A stretch of 64,000 bases of DNA, taken from contig CAIIXF020000002.1 of the NCBI GenBank assembly GCA_903813345.2, positions 11,366,150 to 11,430,149 on the forward strand, written 5' to 3'. Position 1 is the first letter of the stretch, and the number at the start of each line of letters is the position of its first letter. Origin of the DNA: Owenia fusiformis (taxonomy: Eukaryota; Annelida; Polychaeta; Sabellida; Oweniidae). A model generated the notes under the pieces. The model was not told the origin of the DNA and did not search any database. It saw only the letters and a list, made by a program, of their open reading frames with translations. Position numbers and translations under genes: made by a program. Positions 28,301 through 43,300 of this stretch are shown piece by piece.

Positions 28301-31300
28301 AATTTTTTTACATTTAAAACATATTGCTATAACAGTTTTACATATTGCACCTAAATTACTGTAAAATCGGCACTAAAATGGCCGCCATTTTGAAATGAGC
28401 AGCCATTTTGAAAATCGGCTTTCGAGCAGAACTTCTACCCCCATAAGGTATATGTGTACAAAATATGAACAAAATCGGGCCAACGGTATTTGAGTTATTG
28501 CCCGGACGGACGGACAGACGGACGGACGTACGTACGGACGGACGTACGTACGGACGGACGTACATACGGACGGACGGAGGCGTTCCCTATATCCCTCCGA
28601 ACTTCGTTCGATGGGATAATGACTACTAAGCATGCAGTGCAGTGTTAAACAGTGTACCTGATGCGGCACTATTGCCAAACACAAACTTGCTCCCTGATGA
28701 CGTACCACCAGGGGGAGTTACTGGTCCATCACCCTGCGACGACACTGCCAAGCAATAAGCAATTTTTAGCAATTATATTAAAATATTTCATAGTTTTCCT
28801 CCAAGTCTATATAGTGCTGGATATCCCTTATTTTCTAAAACTGCTTGGGAAAATAAAAAATGACTTCTGAGGGGCAAAAAATCTATCAACAGTTTTTATG
28901 ATAATTACAATATACTCCAAGCAGCTTCTCCTTTTGATTCTGTACAGTTAAAGTCCAAATGATGATTTTCATTACATCTTGAGAAGCTAACATAATCTGT
29001 TTACAATAAATCTAACATTAAGATCTACTTACATTGGGGTTGGGATGCAAATCCAAAAGATGGCGCTGTGGATGACGTGGCAGTGGTGAAGTCAAAACCC
29101 TTGGTTTGTGATGTTGCTGGGGCTGACAAGGGAGGCTGGCCAAAACTAAATGGACCCGCTGGAATAATAATGGTAGATTAAACCAATCTGTGTTTTAATA
29201 AGACAAGAACATTGAGATGCTGCAAACCTCCAACCACACTGATGACAATATTGTACCTAAATATGACTATATTGCATATATTTCTGATGCATCACCTTTT
29301 GGTTCTGTGATCTCTGCATTGATATCCAGTTCATGTTGCAAGTAGACAAGGTCTGGGTCAGGTGCCCTAGCTAGAGACCAGGCCTCACCCTCAGTCTCAT
29401 GGCAGTAATGTAACATAGCGTCCTTGTCCAGCTTCACCCATGTCCCATCAGCATTGGTCATCTGTATAAAATGGAAGATAAATATAAAACTTGAATTATC
29501 AAAGGTTCTGTTTTTTAGACAAGAATCTATTTTCATTATTTAAATCAACATGTAATTCAAATTTGAAAATTCAAATATTTATTGTATTTTTCATACAAAA
29601 TAGATACATACTATCTGTTGTGATTCAATTTTATGATTTTTGAATGAATAAATTAACTGTATAAATAAACTTTCCCTGACCTCTTCTGTGACCATGACTT
29701 GATTTCCAAGTACCATCATGCCAATAGGTGTCGCTTTCAGGTTGGGCCGACAGCGAATATTATGGCCAGAGGAGCCACACTTCACTACATGGTAGTTTCC
29801 GGGTCCACCTGTAAAGTTTACGTATATTAAAAATCAATAGTCAAATTAGGCTGTTGAAGCGTAAAAAGCAGCTGGCTGGGTCAGATGAGTCATATTATAA
29901 TGAATTCAGACTCCAAACACCAAATCTTTTTATAGATCCTATAGCAAATGTTAACCAAGATAACACATAATACTTGAACAAAATTTGAATTATGTCCAGG
30001 CTCTGTGGTGATTAGAGTGTTTCACCATACCATAACCTCAAATTTGTATTATTCATTTAGATACGTGAAATAAAGAAAACCAAATATTTTTACAACTGGC
30101 ATACCCTTCCTGATTCTACTTTTATCTCTAATAATCTCAGGCAAGCGTCTTAGTATTGTCTCCTTGATTATTTCATCAAGTATAGATTTTGGTTCCTCCA
30201 CAGGGACAAGTAGGGTCTTCCCCAGGTGTTGGTTGTATTGCAAGGCCCAGGCTTCATGGATATTACAGTGGCCATTTGTACACCATTTCTTTATGGACTC
30301 TGGGAGAAGTCGTAGCCACACACCATCATCATTGTGTAACTATTAAAAAATGATTGTTACAGTTTTTAAATTTGGGACATCTCATGTTCCTTATACAGGG
30401 ATTAATTGTGAAAAAAACTGGTCAACACTTCATTCTTGGAAGAAGCAGGAAACATTTCATGCACCATTCCATATGATTTGAGAAAAGATCCAAATATAGC
30501 TATATAGATGATAGGATTATTTTTGGATTGGATAGAGCATTAAGATGATAAAACCAATCAGTAAAAGTAGAAAACGCCATAAAATCAATATTTTTTACAA
30601 AGTTATAACTACTCTTGACATAACACCGTTTTCCACATTTAGATTCAGAATGAAATCTGAAAACTTCAAGGAATCTCTGCACTATGGGACAACATTACCT
30701 ACCTCATCAATGAAGCCAATGACGCCATTTGGTTTAATTATTCCCACTTGTTCAGACTGCAGAGATGGGTTAACACGGATCCTTAGTCCAGCACTATATT
30801 GGGCCACAAACTTTCTCATCTAAAAAAAATAACCAACATATTAATTGGAAGCACATTAATTAGAATTACAATTGTTCTCTGATGTTTAACATTGCTACTA
30901 ACATTGACTTTTATATGGTATTATTTCATCCATCCTCCGATCACAGGGCTCCAAAATCCAGAATACTTCTTTCTTTTTACCCCCTGCGATAAGCAGTTAG
31001 CATTTCCCCGATTAAAAACTCGCAATTTGATTCACTGTCGCAACATTGCACAGTGTTCGCGCTAGCCATTTAAATTTCTGAGTCCCAGGGACGCAACACA
31101 TTTGAAAAATGTGAGTCCTGTCTAATTTTTTTTGGGTCCCTCATATTTTGTTATTAAAGTGAAAGTAAAGTGGGCGATAATAGAGTGCTTCCGCTAAAAC
31201 GGGATAAAAATGACATATATTGTAATTTTATGCATTCTCCCGATAAATATCTATCATTTGGTCCTTTCACACAATTCTTTACTTATGTTATATCAAAATT

Positions 31301-34300
31301 CTCTGAAATGAATGAAAGAAATATTCAAATTAAGAGTTGTTTTCACATTTTACCAACCAGCGATCTTCAAAGTCGTGTCAAGGTCGTGAACTTTTTGTTT
31401 CTTCTAACATTTCTCCTTACTCTGACGACTTTTAGATGAAAAACGAGCTATCATTAAATAATTATATTGATGTATAACATTAGATCGATATCTAACGGTT
31501 CCTAGTGTAAGTAATTAAGATTATCGTGAAAAACAAATCCCAATTCTCAATTTTGAAATTAATGTTTGCGTACAACAGATTATCCAGCTTCGGTATACTC
31601 CGGAATGACTCGGAGGGCACCATAGCCAATCAAATGCTGCGTTTCAGAGTAGAAACCCCGCGAATATACTGAGACACTTCGGTAGCCAATCACATTTGCC
31701 GACATAAACATTATTGAGATCAAGGAAGTAGACGATTTGAAAATTCTTCGGAAAATCATGTTTTATCACTTCTATGCTGCAGTAAAAGTTACCTGATGGT
31801 GGTGTAGAATCTTTGCGTCCCAGGGACGTAAGTTATTTCTGATTTTTCCGTCCGACCTCTTGAAATTTCCGTAAAAACGAGAAAAAACGGCGTCAACGCG
31901 AACACTGATTGCAACAGCAATAATGTATATGTCATCGGCGCATTATTAGATCACATGATTCAGTTAAATATCGGGGGCTTCCAAATTGATTATAGCAGGG
32001 GGAAAGAAGGAGGTACGGATTCTGGACAACTGCTTAGGAGGATGTATTTAATCCAAAACAAAATGTAATATTTCGAATTCTATACCTTGCTTGGTGTATA
32101 TTCTGGTTTCTTGGCCTGCTCAGTGGGAGGGGCTACACCTTGAGGAGGCTCCTTAACATGCACCTTATAGATCTCACCTAAATATGAAACACAAGTGCAA
32201 TAAGGGAATAAGACTAAATGCACACATTAACAAGTAAATGCAGCAAACTGCCCATAATAGGGCAATATGTGACTGATGTCACTGATGATGGTACCATATT
32301 CAAAGAATTCATTATCGACATTGTTATATGATTGTTATATGGGGTGTGAAATTTCAAAACCTGGTAATGGGACAATATGTGACTGATGTCACTGATGATG
32401 GTATCATATTCAAAGAATTCATTATCGACATTGTTAAATGATTGTTATATGGGGTGTGAAATTTCAAAACCTGGTTTACAATTGTGACTCACCACTGTCC
32501 ATGCCATCTATGTTGACATGTATGTTGTAGTAGCCCACACTGCCAGGTGTCCAACTAGAGCTATATGTTCCATTCTCCATGGGTCTGACTAACATATTCT
32601 CACTGGGGCGTCTCACAGCAGGGGCAGCAAACCTGAGCTCTTCAAATGAGTAGTTCTCATATTGCTGAAAAATTATGTAACACATACAAAATTAAGTCAC
32701 TATATCTAGTGTACACACATTACATCATTAGGATCAGGATAAAGACCCAGGTCATGTTTTGTAAGGAAAAAAAAAGCAAAGTAAAAATCGCCATGCTTTT
32801 AAAGTGTAAGACAAAATAGTTGGGGAATTTTTTGATTACTTTTGTTGAACTGACAATTGACATTTAAAACTGCTCCAATATTCTTATCGAATATAACACA
32901 TCCACTTACCTTCATCATGCAAATTGAGTGGAAAGCCACTTTTCTGTCTTTGAGGGTCACCTGATAGGGGGCGCTTAGATCAGGGGCAGGGTGCCCACCA
33001 AAGGTTAGATTGTGGTCATCTGGTCGACTCATACGTCTAATCTTGCGCTGGTCATCATCTTGATCTATAGGGACAGCCTTCACTTCAACCTGTTGATAAG
33101 GATCATAATATTGGTTAACCATCAAATTATTTTAAAATTCCAGAAATCTACATGAATGTGCCAAAGATTGATAAAAGAAACAAATTTGTTTTTTGCCTGC
33201 TGAGGCATAAAATCCACAATATGTGTTTTGCCTAGAGAGGAAGGTATGGTTGTAGGTGTTCAACATGTTTAGCTGTGGGTTAAGTTTTCAGGTTTTTCAT
33301 CTACATAAGTATTTAGCTTTAGAGTCTTATACATTGGCCACATAAATCTATATGCACAATTTACAATGATTACAGTACATTTTTCATTAACCATTGATAG
33401 TATTTGAAGCACAACATAATACAACATTGATTTTATTCATGGGAGTTTAAAAAATGCCTATTCTAAACTAAAACTTACCCTCAGATTTGGCACATGTACC
33501 AGTTCCCCATATTGATCTTTGGTTTGTACTGTAATCACTGCAGGCCACCCACATTTCAACTCATCCTTATTGTAGAGAATGTTACATTGCTTTGGGTCTA
33601 AGTAGGAGTCTGGCTGCAACCATCTGTAAAATAAGCATTCTTATGTAGAAGTATATGTATATAGTTCTGATGGTTTATGAGGGGTTGGGTCTGTATAATA
33701 TTGCTCTTCGGGTTCTTTTGCCATTAATTGAGATTTTTTTTCTGATGTTGCTGTTGTTTTTTGCCGCTAATTTTACATATACAGTTGCTAGATAGATTAT
33801 CTGCAACATAAGAAAATAAATCGAGAGCAAAACATTATCTTATGCCTGTCTGCCTTTAGCTAGTTATCATTATAGAATCCTTTCCAAATCAAAGTACATG
33901 TACTCTCAAACAGTATAGAGGTCAATGCGGTAAGCACTTGTTACACATGTCAAACACCGACACCGAATTTCTGTCACAAAACTGGAGGTGGCATAGAATA
34001 GGATAGATAAGAGCTCATACCCTGCCAGTCTTCCACCACTGGTGCCTGGGGCACATGCTACAAAGTCCTTGAGGAAAGATCTTTCATTGGATTGCCAGCT
34101 AAATGGTAGGCTTCCTTCTAAGGCTTGGCTGATTGTAGGAGGATGGGAGAGAGCAAACCCTTTACTGAGGATGTGTGAGTGGGCTTGGAACACCTAAATA
34201 ATATAAAATGATTAAAAAAACAATTCAATACAATTCAATACATACAATTCAAATAACAATATGATATACATACAATACAAATAACAATATGATATACGTA

Positions 34301-37300
34301 CATACAATACAAATAGGCACTATTAGTCTGCGTCATTGAGACTGTGTAAAATCTCTCTCTACTCTTTGCAACTAGAATTAATTATATCATTAAGTATATG
34401 GAAATGTCATGAATATTATTCCAAATTGACAAAATTAAATTTTCTAACAGAGAATAGTCATCCCAAATCTCCATTGAATATTATATCCCATAATATAATT
34501 ATCATCCCATTCCATCCCATAATAACAGTGTTTTCTACCTCTTGAGCCCCTTCCTCTATGATATCCAAGTCTTCATCCATTTCATCAACTGAAGCAGGGG
34601 GAAGTATGATGTCCTTCCTAATCAGTGCACTGGCACACATGCCTCCTAGATACGATACTTCCTTTTCCAGTTGGCTTAATGTCTAAAATTATTCAAGAAT
34701 TCAGCTACATAAATAATACAAGTGTAGGCCTAAGGTATATTTTTTGAAAAATATAAAGGAACCTACATCTTCTTCATTACTTCTCAAGTTAGTTTAAATC
34801 ATGAGTTACTCAATCATAACTCAGAAACTGTAACATAGATACTCGGTGCAGGAGGCAGGAAAATACATTAGTAGCACACAGGTACACAACTTAACACTTA
34901 TCTTGACTCATCAAATGTGTAAAAAAATTAATCTGTGCCAGTACTAATTATACTTCATCTGTATTATCATTAAAATTGACTATCATCGAGGCAGGTATTA
35001 AGTAAATATTATGAACACATTGATAAAGAAGTACATTTGAAAAGCTTTTGTTTCTTTAAAAATATTATTTCTGCATTACTAACTCAAACTCAAGTATTAT
35101 TAACCAATTGTATTTATTTAAACCAAACATTGCAAAGTAAGAAATTTGGAAATCAGGCTGTTTGCCCGACTATGACTAATTAGAATTCCTACCAAAAATC
35201 TTTACATGGAAGTGTCTCAAACTATCATAATTTGACTAAACTTATTCAAGTTAATGAAAACAAAGAATGAAATCCTGTCGGACAAATCCAAGAATTAACA
35301 CTGCTAAAAAAGGTTATAAGCCACCTAAAGTAAAAAATAGTACCGTGGGTACTAAGCTCACGTGGTGTTACTCAAAAGTGAATAATGGCTAAAATGGCAG
35401 AAAAAAAAAAACAAGGCACAGGGTGAACAATATCGCACCTAAAACATAGCAGAGTGGGCTTGATGACCCAGAAAGCAAGATGCACTGCGTGAAAAATGGA
35501 ATTTCTAGACTAAGCACGTCTACAAACTAAGTCTAAGCACGCCGGGTGCTTAGGCGTAACTAGTTTTGACACGTCTAGGTACACGATGAAACCAACTCTA
35601 GACATCTCTAGGCACGTCTAATCACACGCAGTGCAAAGTCGTGCTTAGAGTGTGACAAAAAGTCTTGGCACGCCTCGAGACTAATGATTGAAATCTAGAA
35701 TAAAGTAATTATCGAATCAGGTGAATGTATATTGTTATAAGCAATTATGATCAACATTCATAATTTAGACATATTTTCACTGAAATATACTAATTTCTTT
35801 TTATCTTTTATCTATTCTATTTATTATTTTGTATAACGAACTGTTCACGTATACCATGACGTTTTACATATATGATTGAATAATAAATCACGTACTGTTT
35901 AAAGCTTGTAAAATACCAAACAAGCTGTACTGATAATTAGTAACAACTATCAAGTTGTTACATCAAACCCCGGGTATCAAGCAAGATACTAGGATAGTAT
36001 TATTATTGTGCGTCTGACCAAATGGATGAAAAAACTATGTGTTCATCTATTGTGTCTGCAATGTATCATAGGGCAGGCGCGAAGCCAGCTTTCATTCAGG
36101 ATTCGGGGGGGGCTGCGATCGCCAAAAACTTCTCGATTTTCAGTCACGGGGATGCGATTGTTGCATAAACAAGCCATAAAAATATGATTTATTTTAAATT
36201 TTACAAAAATTTCTTCAAAATTGAGCTTTTTCTTTCTCATGGTTTTATCTTTATTGCACCCCCCCCCCTTGCTTCTTTCTATGGACGCAATTAACATATT
36301 CATTTAAGTTGCCTCTCCCGGTAGATACGTAGAGTTTCTAGACCATCCTACAGGTACGTCTAGAAATTGCAAGAAATTCCACATTTGATGCAGTGATCAT
36401 ACTTGCGAATCATATTGAACAGGAAATAATTGTTTGGACGGTGGTCGATATTACATACACCCCCCTCCATAAAATTAATAACAGGATCCCCTTTTCGGCC
36501 ACCTATCTAATCAAAGCCCGATTATGATTGGCGATTTAGATAAATTCGTCAAATATCACAAATAACTGAACTACTAGATCTAGCATTGCAATTGAGGAAA
36601 TAATTAGATTTAAATATTGATATGCTTCGAAATGAAAACACACGATTGCCAATCTAATGGAAGGGGTACGTAATGAAGACGCGATATTGTGTTTACCACC
36701 CATCGTCCATCGCTCGAAAAGAAAATCGCATTGTCCTGACCAATCCCTCTCACAAAAATCGCATTCACCTCAAAACTCGCTAACAAAGATTGAATTCATC
36801 TCCCATTTCAAAATTAAGAGATTTTGAAACGAAAGGAGTATGAAGCTCTGTTTGAGCCTATTAAACACAGGCGAATGGTAATTTCATCATCATGCTCTGA
36901 CACAGTTAAAGTCATAGACATCTGAGCAACAAGCGATTTTGTTTGGTCGCTGTTATATTGTTTCGTTGATTTTTTTTGATGCTGGTGTGTTTATATTATT
37001 CAATTATTAATAATATTATTTCAAAAGCGTTCAGCTCTTCACAAATTGTGAGCACTTTTCAAATACACCATTAACCACTCCAATGATCGGGATACCATCA
37101 TGTATTTCACCAGTCCATGTTATGTCGATGCACCATTCCCAGAAGAACTCAAGTTGATCGAATCTCAAAATGTACAATCATGTCAGCTTTCAGTCGGGGG
37201 GGGGGGGGGGGGGTGATGCCCAAACGAATTTCAGTTATCAGTCAGGGGGGTACCATTGTGGCTAAAACAGACCACTAAATATATTTTGAATTTTACAAAT

Positions 37301-40300
37301 ATTGATGCAACTTCTTTCAAAACAGAGTCCTTACTTCCAGCGGCATTTTGGTCCCCAGGTGTAAGAAGGCCTTCTAACAGCTGGGGACCAAAACGCTGCG
37401 AGAATGAGGGACTCTTTACAATAAAGTAATGCACCGACAGAAAGGCAATTTCGTTTTGCTTTAATGGTATAAGTTTGAAGAAAAACGGTGCAGTATGAGA
37501 CTCGCAATCCTTGATTTTCGAGCATCTGGAAGGCCAAAAATTCAAATTAACGGTCGAAGTTAGGACCGATTGATTAAAGCTTAACGAAGGCTGTTTTGAA
37601 ATCTTTCGTTACAGGGCTATACTACATGGCGTGTATACGTTATGTTATGCCAACAGTTACATGTTATACGACTTGAAAGTTCATAATTATGGTCTTTGCG
37701 TTATCTTTTTATTCAGGCCCGTAGCCAGGATTTTCCAAGGGGGGGTTCATTTTTCAAAAATTTCCAGGGGGGGTTCACATTTGACAATTTTGGCCCAAAT
37801 ATGGCTAAAATCACTTGAGAAGTGCTCAAAATGGTGAAAAACTGCATGATTTTGAAAGAACTTTTGGCCAGGGGGGGGGGTTCGCCCAAACCCTGCGAAC
37901 CCCCCCTGTCTACGGGCCTGAGATATTTATAATAATTAGTAATGTAGCTCTCTCTGTTGGCGGTGATGATCTACTTCTTTCCAAGTATCTATTGTTTTGA
38001 TTTCTTATTACTTATTAATGTCAGGTTTGACAAGGGGGTGGTTTGCTTTTTAATCCAAAATCCAAGAGGTCACATTTTGGCCCCAAATCACTTAAAAATC
38101 ACTGAGAAAAACGCCATGATTTTGTACAAACGTTTGGTCGCTCACATCCTCTTAACCCCTCCCCCTCCGGGCTAAGAGATTGCACATGTTTATTTCAGCT
38201 TGATTGTAGATAGAATGTTGCTTGTCTTGTTTTTATTAGTTAACCTTAGCTTACTTTTTGTGCTTCTTTATTCAATTACGCTTCCAGTTTCAACCGTTTT
38301 ACTGCATTGCTCGGGGCATTGCTATAAGAGGCATTTTATAAAAGGCATATTGATCGATGTACACCTGTTCTGTAGTCAGTTGCTTTCCTAAGTTTTTGCT
38401 TTTTCATATTTTGAATGAATGTGAATGACTTATGAGGGGGGGGTAATTCAAACAAGTCAAAGCTTTAAAAATGCTGTCGTCGTCATAATCCTTTCCAGTC
38501 CACCAATACCACCAACGCACAGTATTAACACTCGACATCAATGAGAAATGGCAAATTGAGAGAATTATACAGTCAACCGTATTAATGGGATATTTTATTC
38601 TTTACTTCCTTATTGTGTTGTACGTGCCACTTTCAGGTCTGAGTGTGTTTTAACAATTTTCAAAAAGCGGGGACTAACATCGTAAAAACATTTGCGCTAA
38701 AGAATTTCAAGACTGAGCCAAAAAGACAGGTTTGCAGATCAGATACTCCCTACCCATTACGATATTTAATTCCACCCCTAGTTATTTGCTTCGGAACCAC
38801 CTTGGGATGTCCCCTTGTCAATCTCTCCCTTCCAGATTCGCAAATTATTCTAGACCTTGCTGTACATAATACTACGTATTCCATACCTGATGAGGTTTCA
38901 GAGACATCAACAGGGAATATATTTCAGATCCGGGTAAATATTTCTCGTATGTCCCGCTCCAGCAAGGATCCGGGACATATCAATCGTATGACCCGCATTA
39001 TATCCCTTGGGATAAACAATATATCTTCCCTTGGTCTCTTTGGGCCCGCGGGAAGATATATTGTATATCCCTCAGGATGTTCCCTATATCCAAAACATTC
39101 CAGTGTATGTATTAACTTTATCATTTGAGAGGAGCTAAGCTACACGTTTTAGAGACAAAGTGCACGTGACTTTGTAAAATTATGACCCCTCCACATTGGT
39201 TCCTCCAGGGCCCCTAATAATTCAATATCCCTTAAACCCCGGGCCTTAAACATTTATCACAGAGTCCTAACTACGACCGTTAGTTTGAATTTCAAACCTA
39301 CCATGTGTTTAAAAATCAAGGATTATGAGTCTCATAATGCACCGTTTTTGTTCCATTAAAAGCAAAACAAAAATGCCTCTCTGTCGGTGCATTGCTGTCG
39401 GGCCGGTCCAGTGTAGACACTAAGGGGCTGAAACCTGCTGGTCAAAATGATATTACGGACCAGTTGCAATGTTATTTTCCTATACCTAGTGAAAAAATCA
39501 ACTGGTCCGTATCAAAAGTAACCAGATAATGACCAGTGGACCGGCTGTTAATGACAACACTAGGCCGGTCCCAAGCTGTGTGAAGCGCCTCTCACTGACA
39601 GCTGGGGATCCAAACGCCGCTAAAAGGAGGGACTCTCAGTCTGTATAACAGTATAATCTAACCATCAGAAAAATTTGTTTTCTTTTAATGGAACAAATTT
39701 GAAGAAAAAACGGTGCAGTATATTGATTCACAATCCTTGATTTCAAAACAGGTGTAGGTATAAAATTCAAATTAACAGTCGGAGTTGGCACCTCGTGTTT
39801 ATACTTACTAGTAATCGGAATAATACTACGAAAGGTAGAACTTATTCCAAAAGGACCATAATTCTGCACGTTACGAACAAGCTCCTTCATAACCCCCCTA
39901 TCATGAAAAATGGCATCTATTGCAGTTTTCTAAACCTGCATTCTAAAGGACGTAATCCAAGTCCCCCCTCCCCTATTCTCCCATTTTTATAATGTCCAGC
40001 AGTGAAGATCATGATGATGCACATGTATACATGTGTCTGGTATGTACATGTATGATTACAATTGTAGAGTTAGAAATTGAAATGTTTCCCTTTGTCACTT
40101 CTATGCATCTTATGTAAACCTGTTTGAACTAATAAAATACTAAAAATATGATAACTTCATTCGAAATGCATGCAATTCACTCCAATTATATTTATTTTCA
40201 TTATAGGATAGGGAAAGAGTTTTAATTAAAAAATAGACAGTGGTTGTGATTTGGGAGGGGTATACTCTACTAAGGTGTTAGACCCAGCAATCTAAAGGTT

Positions 40301-43300
40301 CTTTCTGATTGCATTTTACCAATGAAATTATAATCTCTGAAACTCGACTTTAGATTTTAAGATATGAATTTTAGATCTCACTGTTATTAAACATTAAATG
40401 TCTAGTGTGGGATTGAGCGATAAATCTCCAGTCAAGAAAATGGAATGGCATCTCTTAGTCGGGCTTTCACCATGCTATTTGGACATTCAATCTCACTTCT
40501 GACATTGTGTGTGAGGTACAATTTGATCAAAGAAATTCCAAAATCAGAATCTAGCAAATCGCAATCTTTGCCACAATCATTTATTCGGACATTGCACATA
40601 CATCTATCGTTCCCAGAAAATTGTACATGATTGTTATTAAAACTTCCAGTAATTCCGGAGACAAATGTATTATTTTGTTCTGTAGCGTCATTAGATGATA
40701 GCAAAAAGTAATTGATTGATTGAACAATTTATTTCCTTATTTTGTAAGTGTACCAATGTACATGTAGATGAGATGATTTAGCATAATTACATAATAGTCT
40801 ATGGCTACCCTTGCATTCGTTCGACTTCTAATGCTGCTAATCACCCATCCCCTCTTCACAAAACGACGACCTTTTAGCTGCTTTCCAAATTCAGGCCCGT
40901 AGCCAAGGTGAGCGGAGGGAGCGGCCGCTCCCCCTCCTGGCCAAATGATGTTTTGCCAAAACTGTCAAAAAGCCCCCCCCCCCCCCACTCCCTTGGCAAC
41001 CCTACTGGCGGATTAGGGGGGCCCGGGCCCGGCCCCCCCCCCCTTGGATGGGCCCAGAAAAAAAAAATTGGGCCCAAAAAAAATTTTGGGCGAAAAAGGC
41101 CTTAAGGCCCCAAAAAGTGGGCCTTTTTGGTCATAACTGGGCCTTTTAAGGCCTTATCTTTTAATTTCAGGCCAAATTTTGAAGAAAATAGGCCTCAAAA
41201 TTTCAAATTTTGGGCCCACTTTTGGGTTTCAGGGGCCCAAAATTTTTTTTCTCTGGCCTGAATTTTGGGCCCCCCCTTGTTGGTTCACAGATCCGCCCCT
41301 GAACCCCCCCCCATGGTAAAACCGCTCCCCCGGAAAATCCTGGCTACGGGCCTGAAAATATTATATCTTGATCTATAATTTATAAACATGTCTAGGTTTC
41401 ATGGGTCGTCATTCCCCCCGAGGCCTCCTTGAAACATACTGATTGCAATGTTTACCCATTTCAAACATGTCTCCGTGTCAAACAAACCAGGAAAACAGAT
41501 AACTAGAATTGCATTAGGCCCAGGTCTTGTTGCCCCATTTTCGTTGCCACATTCTTACAGGAAATGTATAGATATCGGAGTTATATATCTACATAAAAGT
41601 ACTTTTTATTTTTATTATAAAGAAGATGTTATCTGGATTGAGCATGAACTTAAACTTGAAAAACATCCGAACTCACCAACTACTTAATTATAGTGAATGT
41701 ATGGGGGGTAATGATTCCATCTTTTATTTTCTAGATTGGGCTCTATTTCTCTGTACCAGTAATCGGACTTTGCCCAGTAGCCGCAGGGCAAAAATATGAT
41801 CAATATAAAATGTAAAAAGTAAAAGATGTACCCCATCCGAATATGGTAACTCAGAGTTATCAAGGTCTAATGTTCCATAAAGAGGATAAAACGTTCATTT
41901 ATTCAAATTACGTTTTGATAGGTTTTTGAGGCGTAAACTAAAAGTAGACCTCTAATACGCCTTACTTTCCGCTCTAGACCAATAGTATGCCTCTTTTTAA
42001 AGGTTTTGTTATGGCGTAGACCTACCCTGCGTGCAGAGTCTAGTTAAACTACGAAGACGAAGCTCTCTTTTAAGAAGTTAAGTCAAACAAATGCAAAGTG
42101 TAGCGTAGACCAAATCATCTCCTTAAAGTTTTCTATTATAAGCATATATACCAAAACTGCGCTTAAAACTTAACAATTATATATAGTCAAAATGACCAAA
42201 TCTAAACCTGATAAACTGAGACAATTTTAGAATGTACCTCAATGACAGACCTATAGACCAAAAATGCGCATTAAAAACTCTAATGATTATACAAGTGGCC
42301 ATAAGTACGCCTCAAAAACTCAAGAAATTGCAAGCAACATCTGAAACTAACATAAAAGGTAAAAAAAATATTGTCCCTTATTTAAGTTTCAATAAATAAT
42401 GTAGCTTGATCATTTGATTTCACTTGCTGTTGGATAGGATATGAAATGATTCAAAATACTAGTTCCTTGTCCGTGCGATTAGTATCAATTCATATAGTTT
42501 TGATTACAATCAGAATTCTCAATTTTGAGAATTCACTTTCAAGTCACTTTTCCTTTAATCTATCTGTAATCACTAATTAACTAGATCAATACATACTCAA
42601 ATTCATCTGCCCACCAACAACACTGTTATGTAAGGGCGGAAATAAATCACTGTAATCTTGTAATCGGGCATTTGAAAATGACTCCTAAATTTCCTCCATG
42701 TCCATGGTAAGAGCCAAGGGTAGATGGGGAGGGGGGGGGGGGCTGGAACTCTTGCTGGCCAAAATTTCAATCACATGCAGTTTTCATCATTTTTTGGACA
42801 CTTTCAAAGAGCTCTTTGAATCTCAGGGCCGTTAGATGGGGGAGGGGGTGTCCAGATATCACTATATCTAGGATGTTGATCTGACATTATTTATGCCGGG
42901 ATACCTTCTTGCACCCCCATCCTTAGCCTTTTCCCCGGCCTTTTCCAAGTCGGTATTTTTTACTTATCTGATCTTGAATAATAGAAATCAATATAGGAAA
43001 AAGATACGACTTGGGCAAGGCTACCCCACCCACCCTATTCTAATCTTTCTGGAAACTACTCCCCTCGGGTGCGATCCCATTCTGATACTCATAGCATCTT
43101 TCTGTTTCACCTGAAACATCATCTTAGGACTGAGAAGAAATGAGATGTCATGATGTGCGATCGTGGCATAACTTATTAAGCGAGCCCAAAAAATGTTAAG
43201 ATTTATTTTGAATTTTACAAAAATTGATGCATCTTTCAAAATTCTTCAAAAATGAGATTGAAACTTCAAATAAAAAAATTGAAAGCTCATTTCTTCTATC

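Larger units (their letters stand above)
33090..34538. other. introns around exons 6 and 7
   Basis: 33090-33478 and 33624-34020 hold nothing I recognise. 34194-34320 is a low-complexity run of AATACAATTCAATAC and AACAATATGATATAC repeats. Confidence 0.55.

Noticed and set aside
27583-28708. Frames of the type SVRPSVRPSV / GRTDRRTDG
   Set aside because: They are translations of the GACGGACGG tracts in families A and B.
38643-39128. 161-codon plus-strand frame
   Set aside because: Its second half is the palindromic fold-back element and the first half matches nothing I know; no splice signals or coding bias evident.
40432-40704. 90-codon minus-strand frame with several cysteines (CMCNVRINDCGKDCD)
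   Set aside because: It could pass for a Cys-rich extracellular exon, but no family is recognisable, no partner exons lie nearby and it sits inside transposon debris.
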